Shown here: piece after piece, positions 9,849 through 19,958 of the stretch
How positions within the stretch are numbered: the stretch's first letter is position 1
How the letters are laid out: each line of letters starts with the position of its first letter
From: Streptococcus salivarius
GTDB taxonomy: Bacteria > Bacillota > Bacilli > Lactobacillales > Streptococcaceae
Direction of reading: 5' to 3'
DNA length: 64,000 bases
Assembly (NCBI RefSeq): GCF_002094975.1
Contig: NZ_CP015283.1
Span: 2,135,794 to 2,199,793, forward strand
Notes under the pieces: generated by a model
Told to the model about the DNA's origin: nothing
The model's input: the letters and a program-made list of their open reading frames with translations, nothing else
Databases searched by the model: none
Position numbers and translations under genes: made by a program

Positions 9849-10109
9849 TTAGAAATAAAAGACAGCAATGAAGAGAAGAATCAAGAGGACCACAACCCAA
9901 AAGAGGATGCGATTAAGCTTGTGTTGAAATTGATTGCGTTTAGCATTCTCAATTCGACGGCTCTTGTAGGCAGAAGGCTGGTAATCAGCCTCATAATCCT
10001 CATCGTAGAACTCTTGATCATAGTCCTCATAATAAGGATGTTCCTCTAAATCGATTTCCCCACGCTTGGCCTGCTCAATGATATCGTCGGTCAAAAGTGG
10101 TTTTCCCAT
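9849..10109 (-). CDS. macP: MacP-like activator of class A penicillin-binding protein
   Basis: An 86-residue protein with an acidic, tyrosine-rich cytoplasmic region (residues 1-48), a basic SRRIENAKRNQFQHKL stretch and one C-terminal membrane span (about 66-85). Composition, topology and position between a nudix gene and mtnN match MacP of S. pneumoniae, which activates the cell-wall synthase PBP2a at the division site. In pneumococcus a threonine near residue 32 is phosphorylated by StkP. Here the only threonine is at residue 7 and residue 32 is glutamine, so that control may differ. Identification rests on synteny and remembered sequence, not on a search. Confidence 0.75.
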   Translation of the reverse strand: MGKPLLTDDIIEQAKRGEIDLEEHPYYEDYDQEFYDEDYEADYQPSAYKSRRIENAKRNQFQHKLNRILFWVVVLLILLFIAVFYF

Positions 10110-10112
10110 AGC

Positions 10113-10661
10113 TTATTTTCCTCCGAAATGAAGTGCATAGTATTGGAGTGCAATGATGGTTTTGGCATCCTGGATAGCCCCTGAAGCTACAAGTTCCATA
10201 CACTCCTCATAGGTCAATTCATAGAGTTCAAGGAACTCATCATCATCAAGTGGACGTGGATTTTCCACAGGTTTAAGGTTAGTCGCTACATAGAGCTTGA
10301 TTCTCTCATTACAAAAGCCAATGGCTGTGTAAAATTCATAAATCAATTCGAGATCACCCTTATATTGAGTCTCCTCTTCAAGTTCACGCGCTGCTGCAGC
10401 CATTTCATCGCCAGCTTCACCGACTTCCAACTTACCCGCAGGAATCTCGTAAGAAACCGCCTCAATAGCCTTACGGTATTGTTTGACGATAATGATTTTT
10501 CCCTCTGGGGTAATCGCTAAAACGGCTACTGCTCCCTTGTGGAAGATGAGCTCACGACCAGCTGTCTTACCGTCTGGTAAGAGGACTTCGTCTACTGCAA
10601 CTTCAAAAATATGTCCCTTAAATTTTGACTCACGTTTGAGTGTTTTTTCTTCAAAATCCAT
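10113..10661 (-). CDS. nudix hydrolase, ADP-ribose pyrophosphatase type
   Basis: A 182-residue NudF-like enzyme predicted to split ADP-ribose or other nucleoside diphosphate compounds. The nudix box is GKLEVGEAGDEM followed by AAARELEEETQY, with the metal-binding REXXEE intact. The glycine usually found after EET is glutamine here. The N-terminal strand pairing (KGHIFEVAVDEVLLPDG) and YEIPAGK are typical of the ADP-ribose subfamily. Only three bases separate its stop from the macP ATG, so the two are co-transcribed. Confidence 0.88.
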   Translation of the reverse strand: MDFEEKTLKRESKFKGHIFEVAVDEVLLPDGKTAGRELIFHKGAVAVLAITPEGKIIIVKQYRKAIEAVSYEIPAGKLEVGEAGDEMAAAARELEEETQYKGDLELIYEFYTAIGFCNERIKLYVATNLKPVENPRPLDDDEFLELYELTYEECMELVASGAIQDAKTIIALQYYALHFGGK

Positions 10662-10740
10662 GAATTGACTCCTTTTACTTCTGACCTCATTCTAAGCTAC
10701 CCCTACTCTACAAGAGAATCTAGCTCAGATAGCCTTAAGC

Positions 10741-12325
<1,585 letters not shown>

Positions 12326-12354
12326 ATTATACCATAAATGAAAAGGTTTTGGCA
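12326..12354 (-). promoter_or_regulatory. glmU promoter
   Basis: TGCCAA (12349-12354), 17 bases, then TATAAT (12326-12331) preceded by TGG, an extended -10 form. Confidence 0.75.
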
Positions 12355-12367
12355 GAATGAAAGGTAA

Positions 12368-12394
12368 TGAAAAAAGAGCTGACGCTCTTTTTTT
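12368..12394 (-). terminator. mgtA terminator
   Basis: AAAGAGCGTCAGCTCTTT hairpin followed by T residues, about 15 bases past the mgtA stop codon. Confidence 0.88.
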
Positions 12395-12409
12395 CTAAGG
12401 ATAGTTATC

Positions 12410-15070
12410 CTATAACCATTCTTTATATTTCTTAATATAGATATGCTTCACAAAGGTAACACTAAGCATATACAAAACGATAATAACAAACAAGAGAATG
12501 AAATAGAGACCATTTAGATGGCTAAGTTTTAAGAGACTAGCCAATGGACTGTAGGGAAGAGAGGTTACAAAGACAGCAGCAAATAGGGTTGTCACAACAA
12601 CAGATAGTGCTGGGTGGCTTTGAATAAATGGTAGTTTTGGTGAACGTAACATGTGGATAACCATGGTTTGAGACCACATAGATTCGATAAACCAACCTGT
12701 TTGGAAAATGATGATAAAGGCTGCTGCTTCTGGTGAACCATGAACATAGCCATGCCCCAAAATCATTGGCACAATGATGAAGTAGAGCAAGATGTAAGTC
12801 AAAATATCAAATACAGACGAAATAGGTCCAAACCAAGCCATGAAACGCATGATAGATTTGGCTTCCCAGATATGTGGCTCTTTAAGAAATTCCTTGTCCA
12901 CATTGTCAAATGGAAGAGCGATACAAGAAATATCATAGACAAGATTAAGGACAATCAAATGCACAGGTGCCATTGGTAGGAATGGTAAGAAGATGCTGGC
13001 AAAGAGGAGAGAAAAGATATTACCGAAATTTGAAGAAACGGTCATCTTGATATACTTGGTCATATTGGCATAGACTTTACGTCCTTCAACAAGACCTTTT
13101 TCCAAGACCATTAGATCCTTATCAAGCAAGATAACATCTGCAGTTTCTTTGGCAATATCAACAGCTGTATCCACAGAGATACCCACATCTGACACCTTCA
13201 TTGATGGGGCATCGTTGATACCATCACCCATATAACCTACCTTGTGGCCATTTTCCTTAAGGCTTAGGATAATTCGTGCCTTTTGGTCTGGGGATAACTT
13301 AGCAAAAACTGTTGTCGTTTCCACAGCCTTAGCCAAATCTTGATCTGACATGGTATCAATATCACTTCCAAGTAGGATGTGTGTCACATCTAGACCAACT
13401 TTTTCACAGACTGCCTGTGTCACCTTATCATTGTCTCCAGTCAAAATCTTTGTGGTCACACCATATTCTGCCAAAGCTTTGATAGCAGGTGCTGCTGATG
13501 GTTTTGGTGGGTCAAGGAAGGCAAGATATCCCGTCAAAATCATGTCACTTTCATCTTCGACACTAAAGACATCATTTTCATTAAGCTGTGATTTGTAGCT
13601 AACACCGAGAACACGCAAACCTTGTTCATTCAACTGTGCGACTTCCGCAAGGACTTCATCACGAACATCGTCGGTCAATGGGATAATGTCACCCTTGTAT
13701 TCCACATAGTTAGAAACAGAGAGCATTTCTTCAAGGGCACCTTTTGTCACCATGCTGACAAAACCATCATTGTCTTTAACAATGACACTCATGCGACGGC
13801 GTTCAAAATCAAAAGGGAGCTCATCAATCTTGTGGAAGGTTTGGTCAAGGTCACGAACAATGTCGTGTTTCTTAGCTTCTCTCTCAGTTCGACTAATAAT
13901 GGCACGGTCCATAAGATTTTTCAAGCCAGTTTGGAAATAAGAGTTAAGATAGGCTCTCCGAAGCACTGAAAGGTCAAGGTCGCCATGGATATCAAGAGGG
14001 TACTCAAGAACGATTTCATCCTGAGTCAGGGTTCCTGTCTTATCCGTACAAAGGATGTCGATAGCCCCTAGGTCTTGAATAGCATTAAGTTTTTTGATGA
14101 CCACCTTTTCCTTGGCCATAATGATAGAACCCTTGGCAAGACTGGCTGTGATAATCATCGGCAACATTTCTGGGGTCAAACCGACTCCCACACTAAGGGC
14201 AAAGACGCCGGCTTCAAGCCAGTCCCCATCTGTTAAACCGTTAATCACAAAAACAACAGGAACCATGACCAACATGAGTCGAATCAAGAGCCAAGAAATG
14301 GAGTTCATCTCACGTTCAAATGAAGTTGGTTCGTCATAAGTATTGATGGTCTGCTCAATTGCTCCCATCATGGTTTCATCACCAACAACTAAAACCAAGG
14401 CTGTTGCACGACCAGAGATAACATTAGTTCCCATGAAAGCGAGGCTCTCACTCTCAAGCAGGCTCTCTAGATTTTGACCATCTGCTTTAGCCAGACAAGC
14501 TTTTTCCACAGCATCGCTTTCACCTGTCAAGCCAGACTGTTGAACAAAGAAATCACGAGAATCTAGTAAGACCACATCAGCCGGAATCATATCTCCCGCA
14601 CTTAGTTTGACCACATCTCCAACCACAATTTCATCAATTGGGATTTCTTGCTCACTGCCATCTCGAAGTACTGTTGCTGTATTGACAATCATGCGAGACA
14701 AATTACTGGCAGCCTTGTCGCTACGAAGTTCTTGAATAAAACGGATACCACCAGATATCAAAACTAGAGTGACAATGATGATAGAAGTCGTTGGGTCTTC
14801 TTCACCTGGTTTAGCAAGCCAGACATTGGTGATAAAGGAAACCAGAGCGATAACTAAGAGAATAACAGTAAAGGGGTTGATGATAGATTCATAAATCTTT
14901 TTGATGATAGAATCCTCTTGTCCTTTGGTAATGACATTTTCCCCATAAAGGTCACGGTTTTCTTCTACTTGGTCTTCCTTCAAGCCATCCAAATGAGTAT
15001 TGTAGCGAGTAAGGGTTGTTTCAAGTGGCTCTTGAAGAGCAGCAATAAGTCTTTCTTTATTTGTTGACAT
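12410..15070 (-). CDS. mgtA: magnesium-transporting P3B-type ATPase
   Basis: An 886-residue P-type ATPase that imports Mg2+ using ATP. It has an N-terminal cytosolic segment, two membrane pairs, the actuator loop (SGLTGESDAVEK), the phosphorylation motif CTDKTGTLT, the nucleotide domain (KGALEEML), the hinge MGDGINDAPS and six C-terminal membrane spans. The PMIITASLAKG region before the phosphorylation site is typical of MgtA/MgtB. It is transcribed behind an M-box riboswitch and an 18-codon leader ORF, so it should be induced at low Mg2+. The ATG at 15070 has AAGGAG six bases upstream. No accessory MgtC or MgtR gene is seen next to it. Confidence 0.94.
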   Translation of the reverse strand: MSTNKERLIAALQEPLETTLTRYNTHLDGLKEDQVEENRDLYGENVITKGQEDSIIKKIYESIINPFTVILLVIALVSFITNVWLAKPGEEDPTTSIIIVTLVLISGGIRFIQELRSDKAASNLSRMIVNTATVLRDGSEQEIPIDEIVVGDVVKLSAGDMIPADVVLLDSRDFFVQQSGLTGESDAVEKACLAKADGQNLESLLESESLAFMGTNVISGRATALVLVVGDETMMGAIEQTINTYDEPTSFEREMNSISWLLIRLMLVMVPVVFVINGLTDGDWLEAGVFALSVGVGLTPEMLPMIITASLAKGSIIMAKEKVVIKKLNAIQDLGAIDILCTDKTGTLTQDEIVLEYPLDIHGDLDLSVLRRAYLNSYFQTGLKNLMDRAIISRTEREAKKHDIVRDLDQTFHKIDELPFDFERRRMSVIVKDNDGFVSMVTKGALEEMLSVSNYVEYKGDIIPLTDDVRDEVLAEVAQLNEQGLRVLGVSYKSQLNENDVFSVEDESDMILTGYLAFLDPPKPSAAPAIKALAEYGVTTKILTGDNDKVTQAVCEKVGLDVTHILLGSDIDTMSDQDLAKAVETTTVFAKLSPDQKARIILSLKENGHKVGYMGDGINDAPSMKVSDVGISVDTAVDIAKETADVILLDKDLMVLEKGLVEGRKVYANMTKYIKMTVSSNFGNIFSLLFASIFLPFLPMAPVHLIVLNLVYDISCIALPFDNVDKEFLKEPHIWEAKSIMRFMAWFGPISSVFDILTYILLYFIIVPMILGHGYVHGSPEAAAFIIIFQTGWFIESMWSQTMVIHMLRSPKLPFIQSHPALSVVVTTLFAAVFVTSLPYSPLASLLKLSHLNGLYFILLFVIIVLYMLSVTFVKHIYIKKYKEWL

Positions 15071-15076
15071 TGGAAT

Positions 15077-15140
15077 CTCCTTATTTAATCAGGAGCCAAT
15101 CACTTATGGAGTCCCTAAGACACTAAATCAGCGATTGACT
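15077..15140 (-). promoter_or_regulatory. candidate translational switch before mgtA
   Basis: Two overlapping pairings are possible in the RNA. AGTCAATCGC (15140-15131, inside the leader ORF) pairs over ten bases, with G-U pairs, to GTGATTGGCT (15103-15094). CTCCT (15095-15091) pairs with AGGAG of the mgtA ribosome site (15081-15077) across a nine-base loop. The two share bases 15094-15095, so they compete. A ribosome finishing the leader ORF would open the first stem and favour hiding the ribosome site. This is inferred from pairing only. Confidence 0.5.
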
Positions 15141-15179
15141 GGTTAGGTGCGGTTCGGGGTGATCGTCGATTAGTCTCAT
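15123..15179 (-). CDS. 18-residue leader peptide of mgtA (MgtL-like in concept)
   Basis: A short ORF, MRLIDDHPEPHLTSQSLI, begins with ATG at 15179, six bases after a strong AAAGGAG (15186-15192), and ends at TAG (15123-15125), 52 bases before the mgtA ATG. It lies after the riboswitch terminator, so it is made only when transcription reads through. The DDHPEPH run mixes acidic residues and prolines, as does the MgtL leader of enterobacteria, where such a run makes ribosomes fall off at low Mg2+. There is no sequence homology claim; the likeness is of composition, place and downstream gene. Its 3' codons overlap the first arm of the candidate switch hairpin. Confidence 0.6.
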   Translation of the reverse strand: MRLIDDHPEPHLTSQSLI

Positions 15180-15221
15180 AGGTTTCTCCTTTCAATTTAC
15201 TAATGGTGGGTGGACCTCAGA

Positions 15222-15260
15222 CAAATGAAAAGAGTCCTACCCATATACAGGTAAGACTCT
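15222..15260 (-). terminator. M-box expression-platform terminator
   Basis: AGAGTCTTAC and GTAGGACTCT pair across a short loop on the minus strand and are followed by TTTTCATTTG. It lies between the M-box core and the leader peptide, where the regulated terminator of the riboswitch is expected. Confidence 0.8.
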
Positions 15261-15299
15261 ATAAACTCGAGGTGGATTTTTTAATAGATTCTGTCAAAA

Positions 15300-15452
15300 A
15301 ATGGACCGTTCAAGCTTTAGCTCCGCAAGGCGATGAAATGAGCTTAGTCTTGACCTTGGCGATCAGGACTGTTGACCAACGAGTAGTGTCTCCACTGCTT
15401 TGCGGTAGTCATCCGTATCCTTGTGGTAGCCTCACCTACCGTATGTCACCGA
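15300..15452 (-). promoter_or_regulatory. M-box (ykoK) magnesium riboswitch
   Basis: The minus strand carries TAGGTGAGGCTACCACA at 15438-15422, then GGATACGG, GGTCAACAGTCC and GGAGCTAAAGC, in the order and spacing of the ykoK/M-box aptamer. Mg2+ binding to this RNA is known to favour a downstream terminator, here at 15222-15260. Its place 230 bases before mgtA supports the call. I did not fold it by computer. Confidence 0.88.
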
Positions 15453-15454
15453 AA

Positions 15455-15483
15455 ATATTACTCCTAAGACAGTGACTTGTCAA
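15455..15483 (-). promoter_or_regulatory. mgtA leader promoter
   Basis: TTGACA (15478-15483), 17-base spacer, TAATAT (15455-15460). Transcription would start just ahead of the M-box. Confidence 0.88.
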
Positions 15484-15516
15484 GGGGAAAGTTGACTTTT
15501 TGCTTGATTGGATAAT

Positions 15517-15540
15517 AAAAAAGAGGTTACGCTCTTTTTT
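15517..15540 (-). terminator. hairpin terminator upstream of mgtA
   Basis: AAAAAAGAG and CTCTTTTTT-type arms form a stem with T tracts on both strands. It isolates the mgtA promoter from repeat copy A and the mevalonate operon. Confidence 0.75.
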
Positions 15541-15557
15541 GTAAAATAATATTTTTT

Positions 15558-15695
15558 GAGACTTTCCTTAAGTGAGTGCGGACGTCAGCGAACTTCTTCG
15601 AAGCTCCATGACTAATTTTTGAGCCTAAGGTCTCAAAAATTCCGAGTTCTAGAAATCCAAGTATTTCTAGAACTTTTCTCACAGCGGAAAGTCTC
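15558..15695 (-). repeat. structured interspersed repeat, copy A
   Basis: A 138-bp unit with inverted ends GAGACTTTCC/GGAAAGTCTC. Read on the minus strand it has, in order, CGCTGTGAGAAA, a perfect hairpin (AGTTCTAGAAAT with its complement), CGGAATTTTTGAG with CTCAAAAATTAGTC, a TTCGAAGAA stretch, TTCGCTGACGTCC, and CTCACTTAAGG. Copies B (21730-21911) and C (59170-59306) keep the frame but not the hairpin sequence. It lies between two terminators. Bases 15696-15825 hold only AT-rich spacer. Confidence 0.8.
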
Positions 15696-15825
15696 GTTAA
15701 GTGCTCGCTTTGCTCGCTAGAAGCAAGGCAAATCAAGAATACAATTATTTTTCTTTGACAGGTGTTAAGATGATGTCTCCATAATATCATCGCCTAGAGA
15801 AATTGTTTTACCATCTTTAAAAATT

Positions 15826-15848
15826 AAAAAAAGAGCACTTAGCTCTTT
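15826..15848 (-). terminator. terminator of the mevalonate operon
   Basis: AAAGAGCTAAGTGCTCTTT on the minus strand with a run of T after it, directly behind the fni stop codon. Confidence 0.88.
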
Positions 15849-15849
15849 C

Positions 15850-16857
<1,008 letters not shown>

Positions 16858-16903
16858 TTATTTCTTTACTTTCTTGCGTGATTATTATCTACTAAGCTGA
16901 TTC

Positions 16904-17899
16904 CTATACCTCATACAAGAGCTCTATTCCTACCTGCTGCCAACGCTCAACTAGAGCATCTCGGCTAGATTGGTCAAAGGAAAAGGCGATACCACAGTCG
17001 CCACCTCCAGCTCCAGAGGACTTAGCAATGGCATCGAGTCCTTGCTCTGCTTCTTTGAGTTTTTTCAGCTTGTCCACATAAATATCTGGACTCAGTGATT
17101 CCAACTGGTCACTGACAGTTTGAAGGTTGCTCTTAAGCAAGTTCTTATCTCCTGTTTCCAGAGCCTTGATGGCAGCTTGAACAGCAACTTCGGTTTCACC
17201 TAGATACTTGCTTGATATACGAGATTTGGCCATCCTAACCATGTCTTTTGAGATAGCAGCTTGCTTGGTCCACCCCACCAAAAAATGAGCTTTGAGAGCT
17301 GGCACTACAGGTCTGATACGATAGCCCCAGTCTTTCTCCAAAAGTTCTGATAGAGTCATTTGGTCTATAAGCTCTGCTATTTTTGCACGGTCAAAAGAGC
17401 GATAGGAAACCAGATCCTCGTATACAATACAAGCTAGGTCCCCCATAGAACCGTTGTCTCCTTGTTTGAGGAGGGTGTAACTAGCTAATTTAAAGAGAAT
17501 GTCTTCGGACAAGTCTTTCTGTAGAGCCGCTGCCAAGGCCTTGAGAGTCAATACCACAACTGAACCAGATGAGCCAATACCAAACTTAACCCCATCTCGC
17601 TCTAATTTTCCTGTGATGGAAAGGTCCAGAGCGGGCAAATTCTCACCACAATAGGCTTCAAAAGTATTCAAGGCCTCTTGAATGAGGGCATAATTTGCGT
17701 CTGGCTCACGGTTAACACTATAGTCAAACATATCAGAAGATAGCTGTGTGCTTGGTGCTTCCTTGACCTCTGCTGACATAAAGATAGGGATGAACTGGAT
17801 TAGGGCTGTCTGCCCAGGTGTTAGAACCGAATATTCTCCAGCAATGTAGAGTTTTCCACCAGTTTTTACCCTGACTCGACTGACCGACTGCTTAGGCAT
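16904..17899 (-). CDS. mvaK2: phosphomevalonate kinase
   Basis: GHMP-family kinase that phosphorylates mevalonate-5-phosphate. From ATG 17899 it starts MPKQSVSRVRVKTGGKLYIA and has GEYSVL, the ATP-binding loop FGIGSSGSVVV and a C-terminal SSGAGGGDCGIAF loop. The open frame extends to 17935, but the ATG at 17899 overlaps the stop codon of mvaD (GATGCCTAA), a coupled arrangement that gives the family-type N-terminus, so I choose it. It is the third gene of the mevalonate operon. Confidence 0.94.
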   Translation of the reverse strand: MPKQSVSRVRVKTGGKLYIAGEYSVLTPGQTALIQFIPIFMSAEVKEAPSTQLSSDMFDYSVNREPDANYALIQEALNTFEAYCGENLPALDLSITGKLERDGVKFGIGSSGSVVVLTLKALAAALQKDLSEDILFKLASYTLLKQGDNGSMGDLACIVYEDLVSYRSFDRAKIAELIDQMTLSELLEKDWGYRIRPVVPALKAHFLVGWTKQAAISKDMVRMAKSRISSKYLGETEVAVQAAIKALETGDKNLLKSNLQTVSDQLESLSPDIYVDKLKKLKEAEQGLDAIAKSSGAGGGDCGIAFSFDQSSRDALVERWQQVGIELLYEV

Positions 17900-18836
17900 C
17901 TGGCAACTCCTTGGTGCGTGAAACAATGACCTCATAGTCCTTACGGAAGTGGTCTGCTAGGCGGTCCAGGTCTTCTTCCAGACAAAGCACCTTAACATTT
18001 GGTCCTGCATCCATAGTGAAATAACACTGTTCACCAGAGGCACGGAGGGCCTTAACCTTGTCCATAGCCTGATAGGAAGCATCCGTCAGATATGAAAATG
18101 GAGGGTTGGCCGTACTTGTGGTTTGGTGCATACGAAGGGCATTTGCTTCAGTGAGCTCACCGACCGCTTGGAAATCATTAGCCTTGAGGTAGCCTAACAT
18201 ATCCTTGTAATCCTGCTCGGACTGTTTAATCCACTCTGGAAAGGATGTCGATGTTTCGGTGCACAATTTCATACCATCACGGCTTGATACGGGTTTCTTT
18301 TGATCTGTCAAAACCAGCATAATCATGGCCAATTTAAGGTCTGTTTCCACTTGGTAAACATCACCACTATCCTTATCCCAAGCTGCCAATGGTCCAAAGA
18401 AAGAACGCGATGATGAGCCTGAAGCAAACTTGGCAATTTGAGCCAATTCAGACTGCGTTTTTCCGACTTGGAAGAGTTCGTTAGCCGCCTTAACTAGGGC
18501 AGAAAGACCTGAGGAACTTGATGATAAACCTGCAGCTGTCGGCATGTTGTTCCAAGTTTCAATCTTGACATGTTGGTTAGGATTTGTACGGAAGAGATCT
18601 AAAACCTTGCTGGCCTTGATTGTTTCTTTTTCCTCTTGGAGCTCGTCATCGATATACATGACATCTCCAGTCGCATCCTCAGGCAGAAAAGACAACTTGG
18701 TTTCCGTATACATATTCTCCAAAGTCAGTGAAATGCTGCTGGTTGAAGGAATCATACGCTCCGCATCCGCCTTACCCCAGTATTTGACTATAGCAATATT
18801 TGCGTACGATTTGACGCTTACAGGCTTTCTATCCAC
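17892..18836 (-). CDS. mvaD: diphosphomevalonate decarboxylase
   Basis: A 314-residue GHMP enzyme that converts mevalonate diphosphate to isopentenyl diphosphate. It starts VSVKSYANIAIVKYWGKAD after a short lead, with the substrate-binding YANIAIVKYWGK, the phosphate loop PTAAGLSSSSSG, and SGSSSRSFFGP. It overlaps mvaK1 by 19 bases and mvaK2 by 8, so the operon is tightly coupled. Confidence 0.96.
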   Translation of the reverse strand: MDRKPVSVKSYANIAIVKYWGKADAERMIPSTSSISLTLENMYTETKLSFLPEDATGDVMYIDDELQEEKETIKASKVLDLFRTNPNQHVKIETWNNMPTAAGLSSSSSGLSALVKAANELFQVGKTQSELAQIAKFASGSSSRSFFGPLAAWDKDSGDVYQVETDLKLAMIMLVLTDQKKPVSSRDGMKLCTETSTSFPEWIKQSEQDYKDMLGYLKANDFQAVGELTEANALRMHQTTSTANPPFSYLTDASYQAMDKVKALRASGEQCYFTMDAGPNVKVLCLEEDLDRLADHFRKDYEVIVSRTKELPDA

Positions 18837-19696
18837 GTGTTTACGGCTCCTTTTTCTTGAAGTTTTTTAACAATCGTTTGGGCTTGATCCTCGGTACTTG
18901 TTAGGGCAATAATGCAACCACCCAGTCCACCGCCTGACATCTTGGCACCCAGTGCACCATGCTCCAGAGCAGTTGCTACTAGAAGGTCCGACAAGTCACA
19001 AGATACCCCTAAAGATTTAAGGTGATTATGGGCTTGAGACATGAGCTGACCAAGAAGCTTTTGATTCTTGGCTTTGAGGGCTCCTTCAGCTTGCTGACTT
19101 AATTCGCCCAGTCGGTTTAGGTCTGATAAGGCATCTAGTCCTATAGCCTCAACCTTTTCCACGGCCTCACGGGTATTTCCATGGATGCCCGTATCAGCAA
19201 TGACTAGATAGGCACCTAGATTAACCTCGATTTCCTTGAAACCAATGTTTCGTGTAAAGCTAATGGCTTGGTCACTCAAGCAGGTCTTAGCATCTAAGCC
19301 GCTAGGTTTACTATGGGCAATAGTCTCCGCCTGATGGACCAGCATTTCCAAGGTCTCCTGGCTAAGCTCCTGGTCGAAATAATCAAAGACCGCACGAATA
19401 GCCGCAATGGCCACTGCAGCAGACGACCCCATACCACGCTTTTCAGGGACACTAGACGAAATATCATAACTGATAGGCTGATTCTTGATTTTCAGATAGT
19501 TAAGAGCTGAAAAAATAGCCGTCGTCAAGGGATCTTGAGCCTTAAGAGTTAAAGGAATCTCAGCCGCCTGAATCTGACAGACAACCTCAATATCCTTAAG
19601 AGGAAGAGCAAGGGCAGGATGACCATAAACAACCGAGTGCTCCCCCATCAAAATAATCTTACTGTGGGCCTTGCCCACTCCTACTTTCTTAGTCAT
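18818..19696 (-). CDS. mvaK1: mevalonate kinase
   Basis: A 292-residue GHMP kinase that makes mevalonate-5-phosphate, first of the four genes in this operon. It carries GKAHSKIILMGEHSVVYG, the ATP loop PEKRGMGSSAAVAIA, SGLDAKT and the C-terminal GALGAKMSGGGLGGC loop. The ribosome site before ATG 19696 is weak. No clear promoter could be assigned in 19697-19860. The HMG-CoA synthase and reductase genes are not in this window. Confidence 0.96.
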   Translation of the reverse strand: MTKKVGVGKAHSKIILMGEHSVVYGHPALALPLKDIEVVCQIQAAEIPLTLKAQDPLTTAIFSALNYLKIKNQPISYDISSSVPEKRGMGSSAAVAIAAIRAVFDYFDQELSQETLEMLVHQAETIAHSKPSGLDAKTCLSDQAISFTRNIGFKEIEVNLGAYLVIADTGIHGNTREAVEKVEAIGLDALSDLNRLGELSQQAEGALKAKNQKLLGQLMSQAHNHLKSLGVSCDLSDLLVATALEHGALGAKMSGGGLGGCIIALTSTEDQAQTIVKKLQEKGAVNTWIESL

Positions 19697-19856
19697 AAGC
19701 TATACACACTCACAGACCAGTTGGCATACGAGTATCTTTCTAAGTTTTTCATACAGTTTCTAGTGGTGACTCAAGGTCTATCAACCTCCCTGAGTGGATT
19801 AAGAGTATCAATCTAAGGAATTTTCCTATGTCACTTCTATCTTATCATCAAAGCGC

Positions 19857-19890
19857 AAAAAAAGCGACATCTAACCTAGAGTGTCGCTTT
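19857..19890 (-). terminator. orphan terminator-like hairpin
   Basis: AAAGCGACA (19861-19869) and TGTCGCTTT (19882-19890) form a 9-bp stem. The T tract is on the minus strand, yet the nearest minus-strand gene upstream is beyond 21961, past the IS30 insertion. It may have served that gene before the insertion or end an unseen small transcript. The rest of 19697-19912 shows nothing I can name. Confidence 0.55.
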
Positions 19891-19912
19891 GCATTAGAGA
19901 TATGATCTTATT

Positions 19913-19941
19913 TTGATATTTCTATCTTAAACTAGTACAAT
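19913..19941 (+). promoter_or_regulatory. promoter of the nucleotidyltransferase gene
   Basis: TTGATA (19913-19918), 17 bases, TACAAT (19936-19941) on the plus strand, 17 bases before the ATG at 19959. The leader is nearly absent and carries only a weak GAGG. Confidence 0.65.
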
Positions 19942-19958
19942 ACCAATGAGGTTTTAAA

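Noticed and set aside
15203-15475. 90-residue plus-strand ORF across the mgtA leader
   Set aside because: It is the complement of the M-box riboswitch and its terminator, has no ribosome site, and codon use is not gene-like.
15527-15790. 87-residue minus-strand ORF
   Set aside because: It covers repeat copy A with its hairpins; the reading frame is an accident of the repeat.
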